DNA of 64,000 nt from Gorillibacterium timonense (GCF_001457415.1 NZ_LN881724.1:434001-498000); one strand, 5' to 3'; shown: positions 34,800-44,283, numbered from the stretch's first letter. The notes: generated by a model not told the origin, from the letters alone. A program made the numbers and translations.

Positions 34800-36029
34800 T
34801 TGAAAATCATACGAAAAACGGTTTTGCCGGTGCTTGTGCCGATTCTGTTCCTCGCTCTATCTTATCTCTTGTTCTTGAAGACGAACAGCATGTCTGATCC
34901 GCAAGTGGAGCTGATCAAGGCTTCTCCTTACGCCATTCTGCTCGTCGGGTGCATCATCTCGTGGAAATTCAATCACAGCCGGGAATTCTTCGTCCTCTTT
35001 ACGTTGGGATGGAGTATGATCTATATAGCTTACCTGCCGAGTGTTGCGAACCGTTTCGGGGTTCAAGAAACAGCTGTACTCTTCCTGCTAAGCCTGGCCA
35101 TTCCGGTCACGATCGCCATCTTCTCGTTCTTGGGAGAGAGGGGGATCAGCAGCTTCTGGGGGATACTCCGCTTCGTCTTTATCGCCGCCGAATTTCTGGC
35201 GATTCTGTGGCTCAGTCGTGTCGGCCATACGGAATGGCTTCTCCGCTGGAACCGGGATCTGCTGCCAGTGAAGCCAGACTCCTTCACTTCGTTGTCGCAA
35301 GTGGCTCTCTTGGCCTTTGCTGTCACGCTGATCATGCTTGTCTTCCGGCATAGAACGGTGAAATCGTCGCAGGACATTTCCTTTCTCGCCGTGCTGGTCG
35401 CCGTCTTCTTCGTTTTGCGTACAGGAGGCAGTGATCCTGTGCTGGCGGCAATCGGCATTGGCGTATCCGGGATCATCCTGATCACGTCTATCATTCAGGA
35501 TTCCTACTCGATGGCTTTTACGGACGAGCTTACCGGTCTTCCGTCGAGAAGAGCGCTCAAGCAGGACATGATGAAGCTCGGCTTCAGCTACACCATCGCG
35601 ATGCTCGACATCGACTTTTTCAAAAAGTTCAACGATACGCACGGCCACGATACCGGAGACGATGTCCTGAAGCTGGTTGCGTCGATCATCAAGGAGGTTT
35701 CGGGAGGAGGAAAGGCTTACCGCTACGGCGGCGAGGAGTTCACGATTCTATTCCGGAACAAGACCTGCAGCGAGGCAATCCCTCATCTGGAGGAGCTGCG
35801 GGAGACCGTGTCCAAGAGAGGCTTCATCCTGCGCGGGAAAGATCGGCCCAAGAAAAAGCCCGAAAAACGATCCTCAAGCTCAAAGCCTGCCAAGGAAATC
35901 TTCATCACCGTGAGCATCGGGGTCTCCCAGAAGAATGAAACGAGCAAGACGCCGGATGACGTGATGAAGGCGGCCGATAAGGCACTCTATCGAGCGAAGA
36001 AGAAGGGGCGGAACCGGGTCAGCAAATAA
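34800..36029 (+). CDS. Membrane diguanylate cyclase (GGDEF)
   Basis: 409 residues from a TTG after GAAGGGA. About eight hydrophobic segments span residues 5-235. A GGDEF domain (about 240-405) follows, opening with DELTGLPSRRAL, with DIDFFKKFNDTHGHDTGD for metal binding and the active-site loop YGGEEF. A basic insertion (about residues 344-365, rich in Lys/Arg/Ser) interrupts the usual spacing after the active site. It makes c-di-GMP from GTP at the membrane. The sensor part is a simple multi-span domain of unknown ligand. Confidence 0.88.
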   Translation: MKIIRKTVLPVLVPILFLALSYLLFLKTNSMSDPQVELIKASPYAILLVGCIISWKFNHSREFFVLFTLGWSMIYIAYLPSVANRFGVQETAVLFLLSLAIPVTIAIFSFLGERGISSFWGILRFVFIAAEFLAILWLSRVGHTEWLLRWNRDLLPVKPDSFTSLSQVALLAFAVTLIMLVFRHRTVKSSQDISFLAVLVAVFFVLRTGGSDPVLAAIGIGVSGIILITSIIQDSYSMAFTDELTGLPSRRALKQDMMKLGFSYTIAMLDIDFFKKFNDTHGHDTGDDVLKLVASIIKEVSGGGKAYRYGGEEFTILFRNKTCSEAIPHLEELRETVSKRGFILRGKDRPKKKPEKRSSSSKPAKEIFITVSIGVSQKNETSKTPDDVMKAADKALYRAKKKGRNRVSK

Positions 36030-36137
36030 GAAATGGGGGCAGAATTCGCTCTGCTTTCCACTAGCCTTAGTCCCGGCTCCTCTCCGCGCGAGTAAGGGTG
36101 ACGGTGTATTATTCACGATATACGGGAGGTTGAACGG

Positions 36138-36584
36138 GTGAAGGTCGTCTTTTATGAATGGGACAGCGTGAAGCAGGAGGAATATCGGTTTGCGGTCATT
36201 ATGGCGCGTCATAAAACCAAGTGGTTGTTCGTGAAGCACAAGGAACGGAGTACGTGGGAGATTCCCGGAGGACATCGGGATGACGGAGAAGAGATCCGCA
36301 CCACGGCAGAGCGGGAGCTGTTTGAGGAGACCGGGGCGGTCAACGCCGAGCTTCACCCGTTATGCGCTTATGCCGTGCAGCGAGAGGGAGAAGAGGAGTC
36401 GCTGGGGGCGCTATTCTTCGCTGAGGTGATGGAACTCGGGCCGATGCCGGATAGCGAGATCGGAACCGTGTCCGGCTTCGTAGAAATGCCCGCCGAGCTC
36501 ACCTACCCCAGCATTCAGCCGTTCTTATGGGAGAAGGGGCATGAGCTCCTTCGGCTGCGAGACCTATCCAGGGGGGACAAATAA
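36138..36584 (+). CDS. Nudix hydrolase
   Basis: 148 residues from a GTG eight bases after GGGAGGT. The Nudix box is GGHRDDGEEIRTTAERELFEETGA, fully matching the GX5EX7REUXEEXGU consensus. It would hydrolyse a nucleoside diphosphate linked to another moiety; the substrate cannot be predicted. The MazG-like gene starts five bases after its stop, so the two nucleotide hydrolases may form a small sanitising operon. Confidence 0.88.
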   Translation: MKVVFYEWDSVKQEEYRFAVIMARHKTKWLFVKHKERSTWEIPGGHRDDGEEIRTTAERELFEETGAVNAELHPLCAYAVQREGEEESLGALFFAEVMELGPMPDSEIGTVSGFVEMPAELTYPSIQPFLWEKGHELLRLRDLSRGDK

Positions 36585-36589
36585 TCGAC

Positions 36590-36910
36590 ATGCCTACATA
36601 CAATAAACTCGTCCGTGATCGAATTCCGCAAATCATTGAAGAATCCGGCAGTTCGCCGCGCACCCGCATCTTGAGCGATGATGAATACGGCCAACACCTG
36701 CAAATCAAGCTTCGCGAAGAAACGGAGGAGTACTTTAGCGCCGCAACCTCGCAAGAAGCCCTGGAAGAAATGGCCGACATGCTGGAAGTGATGCGAGCGC
36801 TAGCGGTCCGGCATGGAGCGAGCTGGGGGCAGCTTGAAGCCATTCGGGCGAAAAAGGCGGAGGCTCGGGGAGGCTTCGAAGAGCGGGTATACTTGATCGA
36901 TGTTCAATGA
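36590..36910 (+). CDS. MazG-like/phosphoribosyl-ATP pyrophosphohydrolase-like protein
   Basis: 106 residues. It begins YNKLVRDRIPQIIEESG and contains LREETEEYFSAATSQEALEEMADMLEVMRALA, the EExx(12-28)ExxD arrangement of all-alpha NTP pyrophosphatases. The family usually removes pyrophosphate from non-canonical nucleotides. It is directly downstream of, and probably cotranscribed with, the Nudix gene. It is not the his-operon enzyme, since no histidine genes are near. Confidence 0.82.
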   Translation: MPTYNKLVRDRIPQIIEESGSSPRTRILSDDEYGQHLQIKLREETEEYFSAATSQEALEEMADMLEVMRALAVRHGASWGQLEAIRAKKAEARGGFEERVYLIDVQ

Positions 36911-36923
36911 GAACGACATCGAA

Positions 36924-37355
36924 TCAAGCGGCGGGACGGCGCAGCTTACGGAGCGCTTTCCACTTCTTGTATTGGTAATAGATCGTGCAGCCGATGCAAT
37001 ATCCGGCGAGCGCCGTTCCGGCTGCGGCTAGCAGCATGAAGGCGAACACGTAACCCGCCACGGTCCAGCTGAGGAGGAAGGAGAGAAGCGACAGCGTGAG
37101 GAACAGCACGGCCAGCGTGTTGTTGAAGCGCTGCAGCTCGTAGGCTTCCGTTTGGGAGCCCGACACCTTAAGCCACGGCTTCGCCAAGCGCACGAACAGA
37201 TTGGCCTTGCCGGCGCTGAGCAAACCGACAACTTGAATCAGCCAGAGAGCAGCCAGCACCCAAGGCTCTTGAAAGACGAATGCCGCAACCACTGACAATA
37301 CAATTCCTGTCTGATTGGCTTTGACATAGGGAACGGGAATCTCTTTAGCAGCCAT
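36924..37355 (-). CDS. DUF4395-type membrane protein
   Basis: 143 residues from an ATG eight bases after AAAGGAGG (another ATG is one codon earlier). Four hydrophobic helices in two pairs and the segment PVPYVKANQTGIVL near the start fit the DUF4395 family. A basic tail ends the protein. Function is unknown for the family. It is transcribed alone, convergent with the MazG-like gene. Confidence 0.7.
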   Translation of the reverse strand: MAAKEIPVPYVKANQTGIVLSVVAAFVFQEPWVLAALWLIQVVGLLSAGKANLFVRLAKPWLKVSGSQTEAYELQRFNNTLAVLFLTLSLLSFLLSWTVAGYVFAFMLLAAAGTALAGYCIGCTIYYQYKKWKALRKLRRPAA

Positions 37356-37517
37356 CATTTTGGCCTCCTTTAATTCCGATTGGAATACTATAATATTAAT
37401 CCTTATTTTGCTTCGTGTAAACAGGAGAACGGCATTCTCGTATCTGGCATTATGCGAATGTTTTATTCTATCCAGACGACTTGGCTGGAGCATCCGTACT
37501 TGCGTCTATCTTTCTAA

Positions 37518-37555
37518 ATAAAACAGGCCGCACCGGGTTCATCCGGTGCGGCCTG
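37518..37555 (-). terminator. Strong terminator of the 37611 gene
   Basis: CAGGCCGCACCGG and CCGGTGCGGCCTG form a perfect 13 bp stem with a six-base loop; on the minus strand it is followed by TTTTATTT. Confidence 0.85.
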
Positions 37556-37610
37556 TATAGGTAATGGAAGGAGCAAATCTAAGTCTCCTTATCCTCAGTC
37601 AGCCCTCGAG

Positions 37611-39347
37611 TCAGTTCGCTTCCTCGCCTAATGTATAGGCTGCGAAAGCGGAAGGCGGCAGCGTGATCGTGTACTCCGCCGTTCCATCCTCCAGCACGGC
37701 TGTCCGCTTAAGGGGAGGCGCCGACTTGACCGGCGTAAGCTGGCGCAGCACCTTGCCCGGCGGCACCTGCACCTTCCAGGTAGCGGCATGCGGTACGAAG
37801 GTTTCCAGGATGAAGCTTTCATTGTCATAGGGGAAGAAGCCCGCTTGACCCGGCCCGCTCAGGCGATAGGGAAGAAGCTTCCCGGTGAAGGTGTCTCTGA
37901 TCTTCGTCACAACAGAAGCGGGCAGCTTCATCAGATCGGCCGGATTCTCGGGGACGACCAAGGTGAAGAGCTTGCCTTTGCCATAGTTATCGTACATCAG
38001 CACCGGATAATTGACCGGGCCGTTCCAAGCGACGATGGATTGCCAAGTGGCGTTGGTGCCGAAGCTCAGGACTGGGAATGTGATCGGTGCGGGTGATCCG
38101 ACAAACTCCTGAAACGAGCAGATGCCCGTATCCATGGCGAACTGTTCGACGGGCAGCGGCCTTCCGGTAGGACGAAGAGAGGTCAGCTCTTCGATTCCTT
38201 TGCCAGTCATGCGGCTCAGGAAGCCGGAGGTCATGATGATCTGCCCTCCTCCCCGCAGGAACGCCTTCATTTTCCCCAAGATGTTTTTGTCTCGGGCGGC
38301 GTTGGCTGTAATCAACAAGGGGGCATCTGCGTTTTCCGGGAAATACGGCGTGAGCTCCAAGGGAATCCCCAGCATACCCAAATGGTCGTTCAGGTGATTT
38401 TCTCCTTTAGCATGATGGGGCTCATAGACGCTTACGCCCAAGGGCTGGCCGAGCTGTCCTGCCAGCTGATCCAGCTTGTCCAACTGGAAGCCAAGGGGCG
38501 GTACGTACAGATGGTCCTTCAGCAGATGATAACAGAACAAGGTGAGCTCTCGAGCTTTGCCGAACACCGTCAGGTACGCTTGTTCGAGGTAATAATCCGT
38601 GTAGGTGCAGTCGAAGGCATCGAACCAGCCGCCGCCGTTGCGTTCCGGCGCCAGGTTTTCCATCCAGCGCATGAGGGAATAGGAGGCGTAGCGCGGAATA
38701 TGCTGCTGGCTGATAGCGGGATCGCGGGTTTCCGTTCCGGTATAGACTCCGTCGAAGAGAGCCGGCTGCTTGTCCGTGTTGTAGCCTGCGGAGGAATAGG
38801 ATTCATTCCAGTTCGGGAATTTGATGATGACCTTGACCTGCGGATTGACCGCTTTCGCCGGCTTGATGATGACGTTCTCGGATACCTCCGCCATCAGCTC
38901 CAGCCGGAATTCCTCCCAAGTACGATCTCCCTTGCGGCGCTGGCACTCGTCGCATGCGCAATTCGTGAAGAAGAAATCATCCAGGATGATTTCGTCGAAG
39001 ACGGCGGCCGCTGTCTCCGCGGCTTCCCGCAGCTTCGCTCGGGACGCTTCGTCCGTGTAGCAGATGCCATCCAGCAGCCGTTCATACCCGGGACGGTACT
39101 CCTTGCCGAGGATGGGCGTGATTCCTCCGGCGACCTCAATCTCCTGCGAGAGAAAAAACGCTTTCAACTCTTCCAGCCGTTCTCGGCTCAGGTTCACATC
39201 GCCGCGATGATTCTCGATGTACACCTTCGAAACCTTCAGATGCTTGCGGAAAAACGCCATGTCCTCTTCGAGCTGCTCCAAGCTCAGATCGAGGCAGGAT
39301 GCGGTGCAGTAGATCGCCAGCTTAAATGATTGGTACGAGTCTGCCAT
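37611..39347 (-). CDS. Putative glycoside hydrolase-like (TIM barrel) protein
   Basis: 578 residues, no signal peptide. The N-terminal 300 residues look like a TIM barrel: LAIYCTASCLDLS at strand 1, KVYIENHRGDV, and DEIILDDFFFTNCACDECQRRKG, where the Asp pair and CxxC resemble the catalytic strand of uncharacterised glycosidase-like proteins. A Rossmann-like or glutamine amidotransferase-like middle part (GLPLGVSVYEPHHA...LLITANAARD) and a beta-rich C-terminus follow. The sugar isomerase gene at 39441 lies just upstream in the same direction, so a role in breakdown of an unusual cytoplasmic sugar is likely. Exact activity is unknown. Confidence 0.55.
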   Translation of the reverse strand: MADSYQSFKLAIYCTASCLDLSLEQLEEDMAFFRKHLKVSKVYIENHRGDVNLSRERLEELKAFFLSQEIEVAGGITPILGKEYRPGYERLLDGICYTDEASRAKLREAAETAAAVFDEIILDDFFFTNCACDECQRRKGDRTWEEFRLELMAEVSENVIIKPAKAVNPQVKVIIKFPNWNESYSSAGYNTDKQPALFDGVYTGTETRDPAISQQHIPRYASYSLMRWMENLAPERNGGGWFDAFDCTYTDYYLEQAYLTVFGKARELTLFCYHLLKDHLYVPPLGFQLDKLDQLAGQLGQPLGVSVYEPHHAKGENHLNDHLGMLGIPLELTPYFPENADAPLLITANAARDKNILGKMKAFLRGGGQIIMTSGFLSRMTGKGIEELTSLRPTGRPLPVEQFAMDTGICSFQEFVGSPAPITFPVLSFGTNATWQSIVAWNGPVNYPVLMYDNYGKGKLFTLVVPENPADLMKLPASVVTKIRDTFTGKLLPYRLSGPGQAGFFPYDNESFILETFVPHAATWKVQVPPGKVLRQLTPVKSAPPLKRTAVLEDGTAEYTITLPPSAFAAYTLGEEAN

Positions 39348-39440
39348 AGGCTCACACTCTTTTCCGTTAGGGTAGGGAGTTCTCCCTTCATGATCGATAC
39401 CTTCTTCAGGAGCTTCTAGCGGGAGCGGTTTCGGCGCTTC

Positions 39441-40250
39441 TCACCAAGCGGAAAGGAGCCACTCCGCCGACTGCCGCATGTAGCTGAGTTGGTCAGGTGC
39501 GTCAAAATGCTCGATCGCCAGCGTGCCGTCGTACCCATGAGCGCGCACCCGCTTGAGAGTCTCGCGAATTTGGATGCAGCCGGAGCCGACCGGCGAAGGA
39601 TAGAGCAGGGTGCCCGTGAGCGCGAGCTTGGATGCACCTTCATTCGGTTCGAGGGAGCGATCCTTGCAATGAACGTGAACGACACGATTTATCAGCTTGT
39701 CCAACGCTTCGACTTCGTTCTCGCCCGAGTAGATGAAGTTGCCGGTATCGAAGGTGCAGCCCAGCTTGGGAGCTTGGCTCAGAAACCATAACAGCTCGTC
39801 CGATTGAGCGAAGGGAGCGGCGATGTCGTCGAAATCCTCCATCGTGACCGTGATCCCTTTTTGCTCAGCGTAATCGCACATGCGGCGAACGGCTTCTGCC
39901 ATGTTCTTAAGGGCAGATTCCCTTTGGGGCGGGGCAAGCGTCTGCTGCAGAAAGCCTGGGATGACCAGCACCTTCCCGGCTCCCGCACTCGCAGCATCGT
40001 CGATAAACCGAGCGGCTTCTTCCTCTTGGCGATGATTGCCGAAATCGAAGAAGCCATACACACAAGACGCGCTTAAGCCGTGGCGGTTCAAAAGCTTGGC
40101 CATTCCCTCCGGATTCTCCTTGATCTGATCCGAGTCCAGCTCGACCTGGGAGATTCCAAAGCGGCTAACCTGACTCAACACATCCTCGAGAGCAAGCCCC
40201 GTTTGCCGTGCGGCTTCTAGAACATGATTGTAAAAGACGGAAATCTGCAT
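39441..40250 (-). CDS. Sugar phosphate isomerase/epimerase (xylose isomerase-like TIM barrel)
   Basis: 269 residues from an ATG after AGAGGAGG. It has the AP-endonuclease-2/xylose isomerase-like barrel with metal ligands in MEDFDD (Glu), FDTGNF (Asp), HVHCKD (His) and IEHFD (Glu). Members interconvert keto sugars or act on inositol derivatives. It lies upstream of the glycosidase-like gene, with about 90 bases between them, and probably shares its transcript. Confidence 0.82.
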   Translation of the reverse strand: MQISVFYNHVLEAARQTGLALEDVLSQVSRFGISQVELDSDQIKENPEGMAKLLNRHGLSASCVYGFFDFGNHRQEEEAARFIDDAASAGAGKVLVIPGFLQQTLAPPQRESALKNMAEAVRRMCDYAEQKGITVTMEDFDDIAAPFAQSDELLWFLSQAPKLGCTFDTGNFIYSGENEVEALDKLINRVVHVHCKDRSLEPNEGASKLALTGTLLYPSPVGSGCIQIRETLKRVRAHGYDGTLAIEHFDAPDQLSYMRQSAEWLLSAW

Positions 40251-40513
40251 GATGTGTCCTCCTCTTGTTCAAGCAGTACCGGTTCACTGCCTTTCCAGCA
40301 CCATTATAGCAGAAACGTCTCGGTTTCCTAGACAAGATATGAGCGGACACCGAAACTGCACTCGTTTATCGGCCAGCTGCATTTTTCATAAAACCTTAAT
40401 CGGGTCTTCATGTGGAGATAATCTTTTCTTAATGGTGAGGAGGTACGCTATCCAATGAGTATGAATATGAAAGCCATGACGATCATCCAACCAACGGAAA
40501 GAAGGGGACGGAA

Positions 40514-41392
40514 ATGGGGCATGAGCGAATGGAGCGTGGGCGGGAGTGCTTGCTATCCTTTCAAGTGATAACGGACACTCATGTAACGGCCAATCCCAAG
40601 CATTCCTATAATAAGAATCTGGAGCAGGCGCTCGAGGATATCGCGGTTCAGGCGCCGAATACGGATGGCATCATGCATGTCGGAGATGTGACTCATCACG
40701 GCTTTAAGCGGGAATACCGGGAATGGAACCGAATTTGGGACCAGTTCCAGGATGTGCTGCCATCCCCCTTTGTCGCGACTGGCAATCACGATATCGGATT
40801 GGGCTTCTGGCGATATCGGTTGGCGGGTTTCCTACGCGGTACGGGGATGAGGGGCGCTTATCACGATCATTGGATTCGCGGGCATCACTTTATTTTTCTC
40901 GGTTCGGAAAAGAGCTTGAAGCTTCACTGCTCGTTGTCGGGTCAGCAGCTCGATTGGTTGGACGCCAAGCTTGGAGAAGGAGCTGTAGCCGGTCGGCCGG
41001 TCTTTGTATTCCTTCATCAGCCGCTCCTAAATACCGTATCCGGATCATATCAGGACCAGGGGTGGTCCGGCGTCAGAGAAGACCGGGAGCTGAGAGCCGT
41101 GCTCGCCCGTCATCCGCAGGCCATTCTATTTACGGGGCATACCCACTGGGAGCTCGAATCGAGAAACTGCTGCTTTCAAGGAAAAGAAGGCTTTCCCAGC
41201 CTGTTTAACGCCGCCTCCGTCGCCTATTTGTGGAGCGATTCGGGCAAGCATGTAACGGGAAGCCAGGGCTTTTATATTGAGGTGTATCCCGGCCGTGTGC
41301 TGATAAGAGGACGAAATTTCACCCAGGGGGAATGGGTGGAGAAAGCTCAGTTCGTGATTGAGTATGAGAGCTGGAGCCAAGAGGTGGGTTGA
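40514..41392 (+). CDS. Calcineurin-like metallophosphoesterase
   Basis: 292 residues. The metal motifs are TDTHV, GDVTHHG, ATGNHDIG, FLHQPL and TGHTHWE, all in order. There is no signal peptide, so it acts in the cytoplasm. Related proteins cleave phosphodiesters such as cyclic nucleotides or glycerophosphodiesters, but the substrate is not evident. The ATG follows AAGGGGACGG. A strong terminator follows directly. Confidence 0.85.
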   Translation: MGHERMERGRECLLSFQVITDTHVTANPKHSYNKNLEQALEDIAVQAPNTDGIMHVGDVTHHGFKREYREWNRIWDQFQDVLPSPFVATGNHDIGLGFWRYRLAGFLRGTGMRGAYHDHWIRGHHFIFLGSEKSLKLHCSLSGQQLDWLDAKLGEGAVAGRPVFVFLHQPLLNTVSGSYQDQGWSGVREDRELRAVLARHPQAILFTGHTHWELESRNCCFQGKEGFPSLFNAASVAYLWSDSGKHVTGSQGFYIEVYPGRVLIRGRNFTQGEWVEKAQFVIEYESWSQEVG

Positions 41393-41406
41393 GCGACTTG
41401 AGAATC

Positions 41407-41431
41407 GGATGCCCTTCGGGGCATCCTTTTT
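41407..41431 (+). terminator. Intrinsic terminator
   Basis: GGATGCCC and GGGCATCC form an 8 bp stem with a short TTCG-type loop, followed by TTTTT. It ends the metallophosphoesterase gene. Confidence 0.85.
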
Positions 41432-41457
41432 CGTTTGGGGCGACGATTCCGATTGGG

Positions 41458-41985
41458 CTAGAAAAAGAGGCTGCGGCGGTTCAAGTCGAGCTTCGGGGAG
41501 GTGAGATGGATCAAGCATTCCTCCACCGCCGACAACACGGCTGCAAGGCACACCAGCCAAAGACCCGTGGTCAGTTGATACCCGAGAAACAAGGGAGCGA
41601 TGAACACCAAGAGTCCGGCCGCTTTGTTACCCCAGGTGTGGACGCTGGCAAAGGTGTGGTATTTCCACGCCGCGATGATCAGATTCATGCAGCGGATGAG
41701 AGCCGCAACCAGAATCCAGGGCAGATAGGGTTGAATCTCCGCACCCAGCCATATGAAGGCGGATACGGCGATGACGGTGAAGAAGAGGAGATCCGCCATG
41801 GAATCCAGGCGGGCTCCCCAATCGCTTGCCGTCCCAGTCTTTCGGGCAACGTATCCATCCAACCCATCGCTAATTCCACAGATCAGGTAGATCAACGTGA
41901 AGGCCCAAGGAATGTGAAGGGTGAACGGCAGGCCGATCAACAGCACGATCCTGCTTACCGATAAGAGATTCGGCACATGCTTCAT
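41458..41985 (-). CDS. CDP-alcohol phosphatidyltransferase family protein
   Basis: 175 residues with about five membrane helices. The family motif DG(x)2AR(x)8G(x)3D(x)3D is present as DGLDGYVARKTGTASDWGARLDSMAD. It would transfer a phosphatidyl group from CDP-diacylglycerol to an alcohol (glycerol phosphate, inositol, serine or similar) in the membrane. ATG after AAGGGGG. It is a single gene upstream of nothing related; the alcohol is unknown. Confidence 0.88.
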   Translation of the reverse strand: MKHVPNLLSVSRIVLLIGLPFTLHIPWAFTLIYLICGISDGLDGYVARKTGTASDWGARLDSMADLLFFTVIAVSAFIWLGAEIQPYLPWILVAALIRCMNLIIAAWKYHTFASVHTWGNKAAGLLVFIAPLFLGYQLTTGLWLVCLAAVLSAVEECLIHLTSPKLDLNRRSLFF

Positions 41986-42025
41986 AAGGGTTCCCCCTTT
42001 GCCCGAGTAGATTTCGGCTGTAGGA

Positions 42026-43027
42026 TCAAGTCCATCTACTCACTTCGGCGAATGTCGGCATGCCCGCTTGGGCGCCGAACTTGGTGACGGAGAGAGAAGC
42101 GGCCTTGACTGCAAACTGGAGGGAATGCTCCACGCTCCATCCGGAGGCGAGGCCAAACCCGAAGGCTCCGTTCAGGCAATCTCCGGCGCCGGTGGTATCG
42201 ACGGCCTGAACGATCGGGGCCGGAACGGTTACCGGGGCACCGTTATGCAGATAGGAGGCTCCTTCTCGACCGCGAGTCAAGATCACGGTGTGCCCGTAGT
42301 GTTGGGCCCATTCGGAGAGAGCGGCTTGCCAATCGTCAGCTCCCTGTCCGCTATCCGCTTGGACAGTCGCCGCCTGTTCGTGATCCGAAAGGGGGCTGCC
42401 GGAGGGAGCGTTTTGCATTTCCGACGGAAGTGGCTGCCGATAGCCCCGGTTGAAGAAGGCAAACTCCGTCTCGTTCGGAGTGAAGTAATCGGCCAAAAGC
42501 AGCATTTCCCGCGGCAGGCTGCGAGCGGGCGCTGGATTGAGTACCGTCCGCACTCCGGCGGACTGGGCGATGCGGAGGGCGGCTTTGACCGCATCCAGCG
42601 GAATTTCCAGCTGCACCAGCAGAACGTCCGCCTGCCGGATCGTATCGGCTGATCGCTCGACGAGCTCCGCTGATACTTTGCCGTTCGCGCCCGGGACGAC
42701 GACGATGCTGTTATCCTGTCGCGTATGCAGGATGGAGGCGATGCCGGTTGCCGTATCCGTTAACCGGGAGACGGTGTCGGTTGAGACCCCGCTCTTCTTC
42801 AGCTCCGCCAGCAGAGAGCTTCCGAATGTGTCGTCGCCGACAGCTCCGATCAGATCGACCTGCGCTCCGAGCCGGGCGCAGGCGACGGCTTGGTTGGCCC
42901 CTTTGCCTCCGGAGATAGAATGGATGGATTCGCCAGTCAAGGTTTCTCCTGTCTGGGGCATCCGTTCGGCGGTGACGACCAGGTCCATATTCAAACTGCC
43001 GACGACGGCAATGCGGGGACGGTTCAT
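42026..43027 (-). CDS. Ribokinase-like PfkB-family sugar kinase
   Basis: 333 residues from an ATG preceded by TGAGGT; the frame is open further upstream but without a start signal. PfkB motifs are present: GGKGANQAVACARLG (substrate binding) and DTTGAGDCLNGAFGFGLA (anion hole and catalytic Asp). An insertion of about 30 residues (rich in Pro/Ser/Gln, about residues 205-240) makes it longer than typical ribokinases of about 305 residues. It phosphorylates ribose or a related sugar or nucleoside. No ribose transporter is adjacent. Confidence 0.85.
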   Translation of the reverse strand: MNRPRIAVVGSLNMDLVVTAERMPQTGETLTGESIHSISGGKGANQAVACARLGAQVDLIGAVGDDTFGSSLLAELKKSGVSTDTVSRLTDTATGIASILHTRQDNSIVVVPGANGKVSAELVERSADTIRQADVLLVQLEIPLDAVKAALRIAQSAGVRTVLNPAPARSLPREMLLLADYFTPNETEFAFFNRGYRQPLPSEMQNAPSGSPLSDHEQAATVQADSGQGADDWQAALSEWAQHYGHTVILTRGREGASYLHNGAPVTVPAPIVQAVDTTGAGDCLNGAFGFGLASGWSVEHSLQFAVKAASLSVTKFGAQAGMPTFAEVSRWT

Positions 43028-43365
43028 TCGGAACACCTCATTAATTGGGTAGAAATGATGTATGGGAAGGAGTATGTGCCCTGGTAAGGCTGAAACTGCT
43101 TCGGATTCTCCTTCCATGATGACGTTCCAAACAAGCTGGTGTCAAGATGTTGCTCCCGCCGGAACGCGAGGCGATGCGAAAGGACATGCACATTTGCCGA
43201 ATAGCGATGGAACGAATTGACAATCGCAGAGGGCCTTTTTTATACTGGTCGAAATCCGTTACATGCCAAGTCGGCTGTTTCATAGGATCGGGATCATCGC
43301 GATTTGCAAAAAAAGCTTGCTCATGACGCTGCGTCATCAGGGATCATGAGGGTGAGGTGATGGAG

Positions 43366-44088
43366 ATGGAAACCCTGTATTCGACAGGCGAGCTTGCCAA
43401 ACAAGCGAATGTTAGCATTCGAACCGTTCAGTATTACGACAGAGAGCGCATTCTGCAGGCTTCAGGCCGCAGCGATGGAGGTCGACGCCTCTACACGGAA
43501 GAGGATGCGAGGAAGTTGAGGACGATCGGACTCTACCGGGCGCTCGGCTTTTCCTTAGAAGAGATCCGAGGCATCGTCACAGCGGGCGAAATGGATCGGC
43601 AGCTTCAGGGAGCTCTTCGGCAGCAAAGCGCCAAGCTGGCGGACGATATCGCAGGCTTGCAGCAGAAGCGGCAGCGGATCGCGGCAATCCTTCAGAACTA
43701 TGAAGAAACGCAGCGGATGGAGGTGGAGACCCTCGATGAATTGGAAGCGATGATGATCAAGAAAGAACGTCACCGCAAGACGGACCTTCTCACGTACCTG
43801 TTCATCGGAGGCTATCTCCTGCTGATCGCCGGAGGCTTCCCTCTCGCGGTATCCTATGGCGGCTATGCTCCGGTCTTCCTGCTTGCGGCGGCTCTCTTCA
43901 TGCTGGCGGGACTCGTCTACTATCATGCCGAGGTGAATGCATATGTCTGCCCGAAATGTCGTCACAAATTCACGATCGGCTTTTGGAAGGACCTCTTCAC
44001 TCTGAATGGGGGCAAGAAAGGCAAGCGCTTGGCCTGCCCGAATTGCGGGAGAAAGGGCTGGTTTTCGGAGACCTATCCCGATTCATGA
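43366..44088 (+). CDS. Membrane-anchored MerR-family regulator with C-terminal zinc ribbon
   Basis: 240 residues from the ATG six bases after GAGGTGAT. The MerR HTH (YSTGELAKQANVSIRTVQYYDRERILQ) and dimerisation coiled coil (about 75-130) are followed by two membrane helices (about 147-190) and a C-terminal four-Cys zinc ribbon (CPKCRHKF and CPNCGRKGWF). Most MerR proteins are soluble, so tethering the DNA-binding domain to the membrane is unusual and suggests sensing of a membrane event or redox/metal change. It is monocistronic with its own terminator. Confidence 0.85.
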   Translation: METLYSTGELAKQANVSIRTVQYYDRERILQASGRSDGGRRLYTEEDARKLRTIGLYRALGFSLEEIRGIVTAGEMDRQLQGALRQQSAKLADDIAGLQQKRQRIAAILQNYEETQRMEVETLDELEAMMIKKERHRKTDLLTYLFIGGYLLLIAGGFPLAVSYGGYAPVFLLAAALFMLAGLVYYHAEVNAYVCPKCRHKFTIGFWKDLFTLNGGKKGKRLACPNCGRKGWFSETYPDS

Positions 44089-44144
44089 GCTTGCTTCCGG
44101 AAGAGATGAGCAATCGTCATTGTACCGCCGGCTTCGAAATGAAC

Positions 44145-44178
44145 GACCCTGCATGCTGCCGGGGTCTTCTTTTTTTTG
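44145..44178 (+). terminator. Intrinsic terminator of the MerR gene
   Basis: GACCC and GGGTC close a hairpin followed by TTCTTTTTTTT. Confidence 0.65.
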
Positions 44179-44283
44179 GAAATCTGTTCGTTAAAGTGTG
44201 TCCAATTTCGTTGTCGCGCATCTTGCAAGCAAGCTAAGATAGGTGAAAAGACACCCCGAAGCCGTCGGTAAAGGAGTTGGCGT

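Noticed and set aside
38382..39329. Plus-strand open frame (315 codons)
   Set aside because: It lies wholly opposite the glycosidase-like gene and has no ribosome site or family motif.
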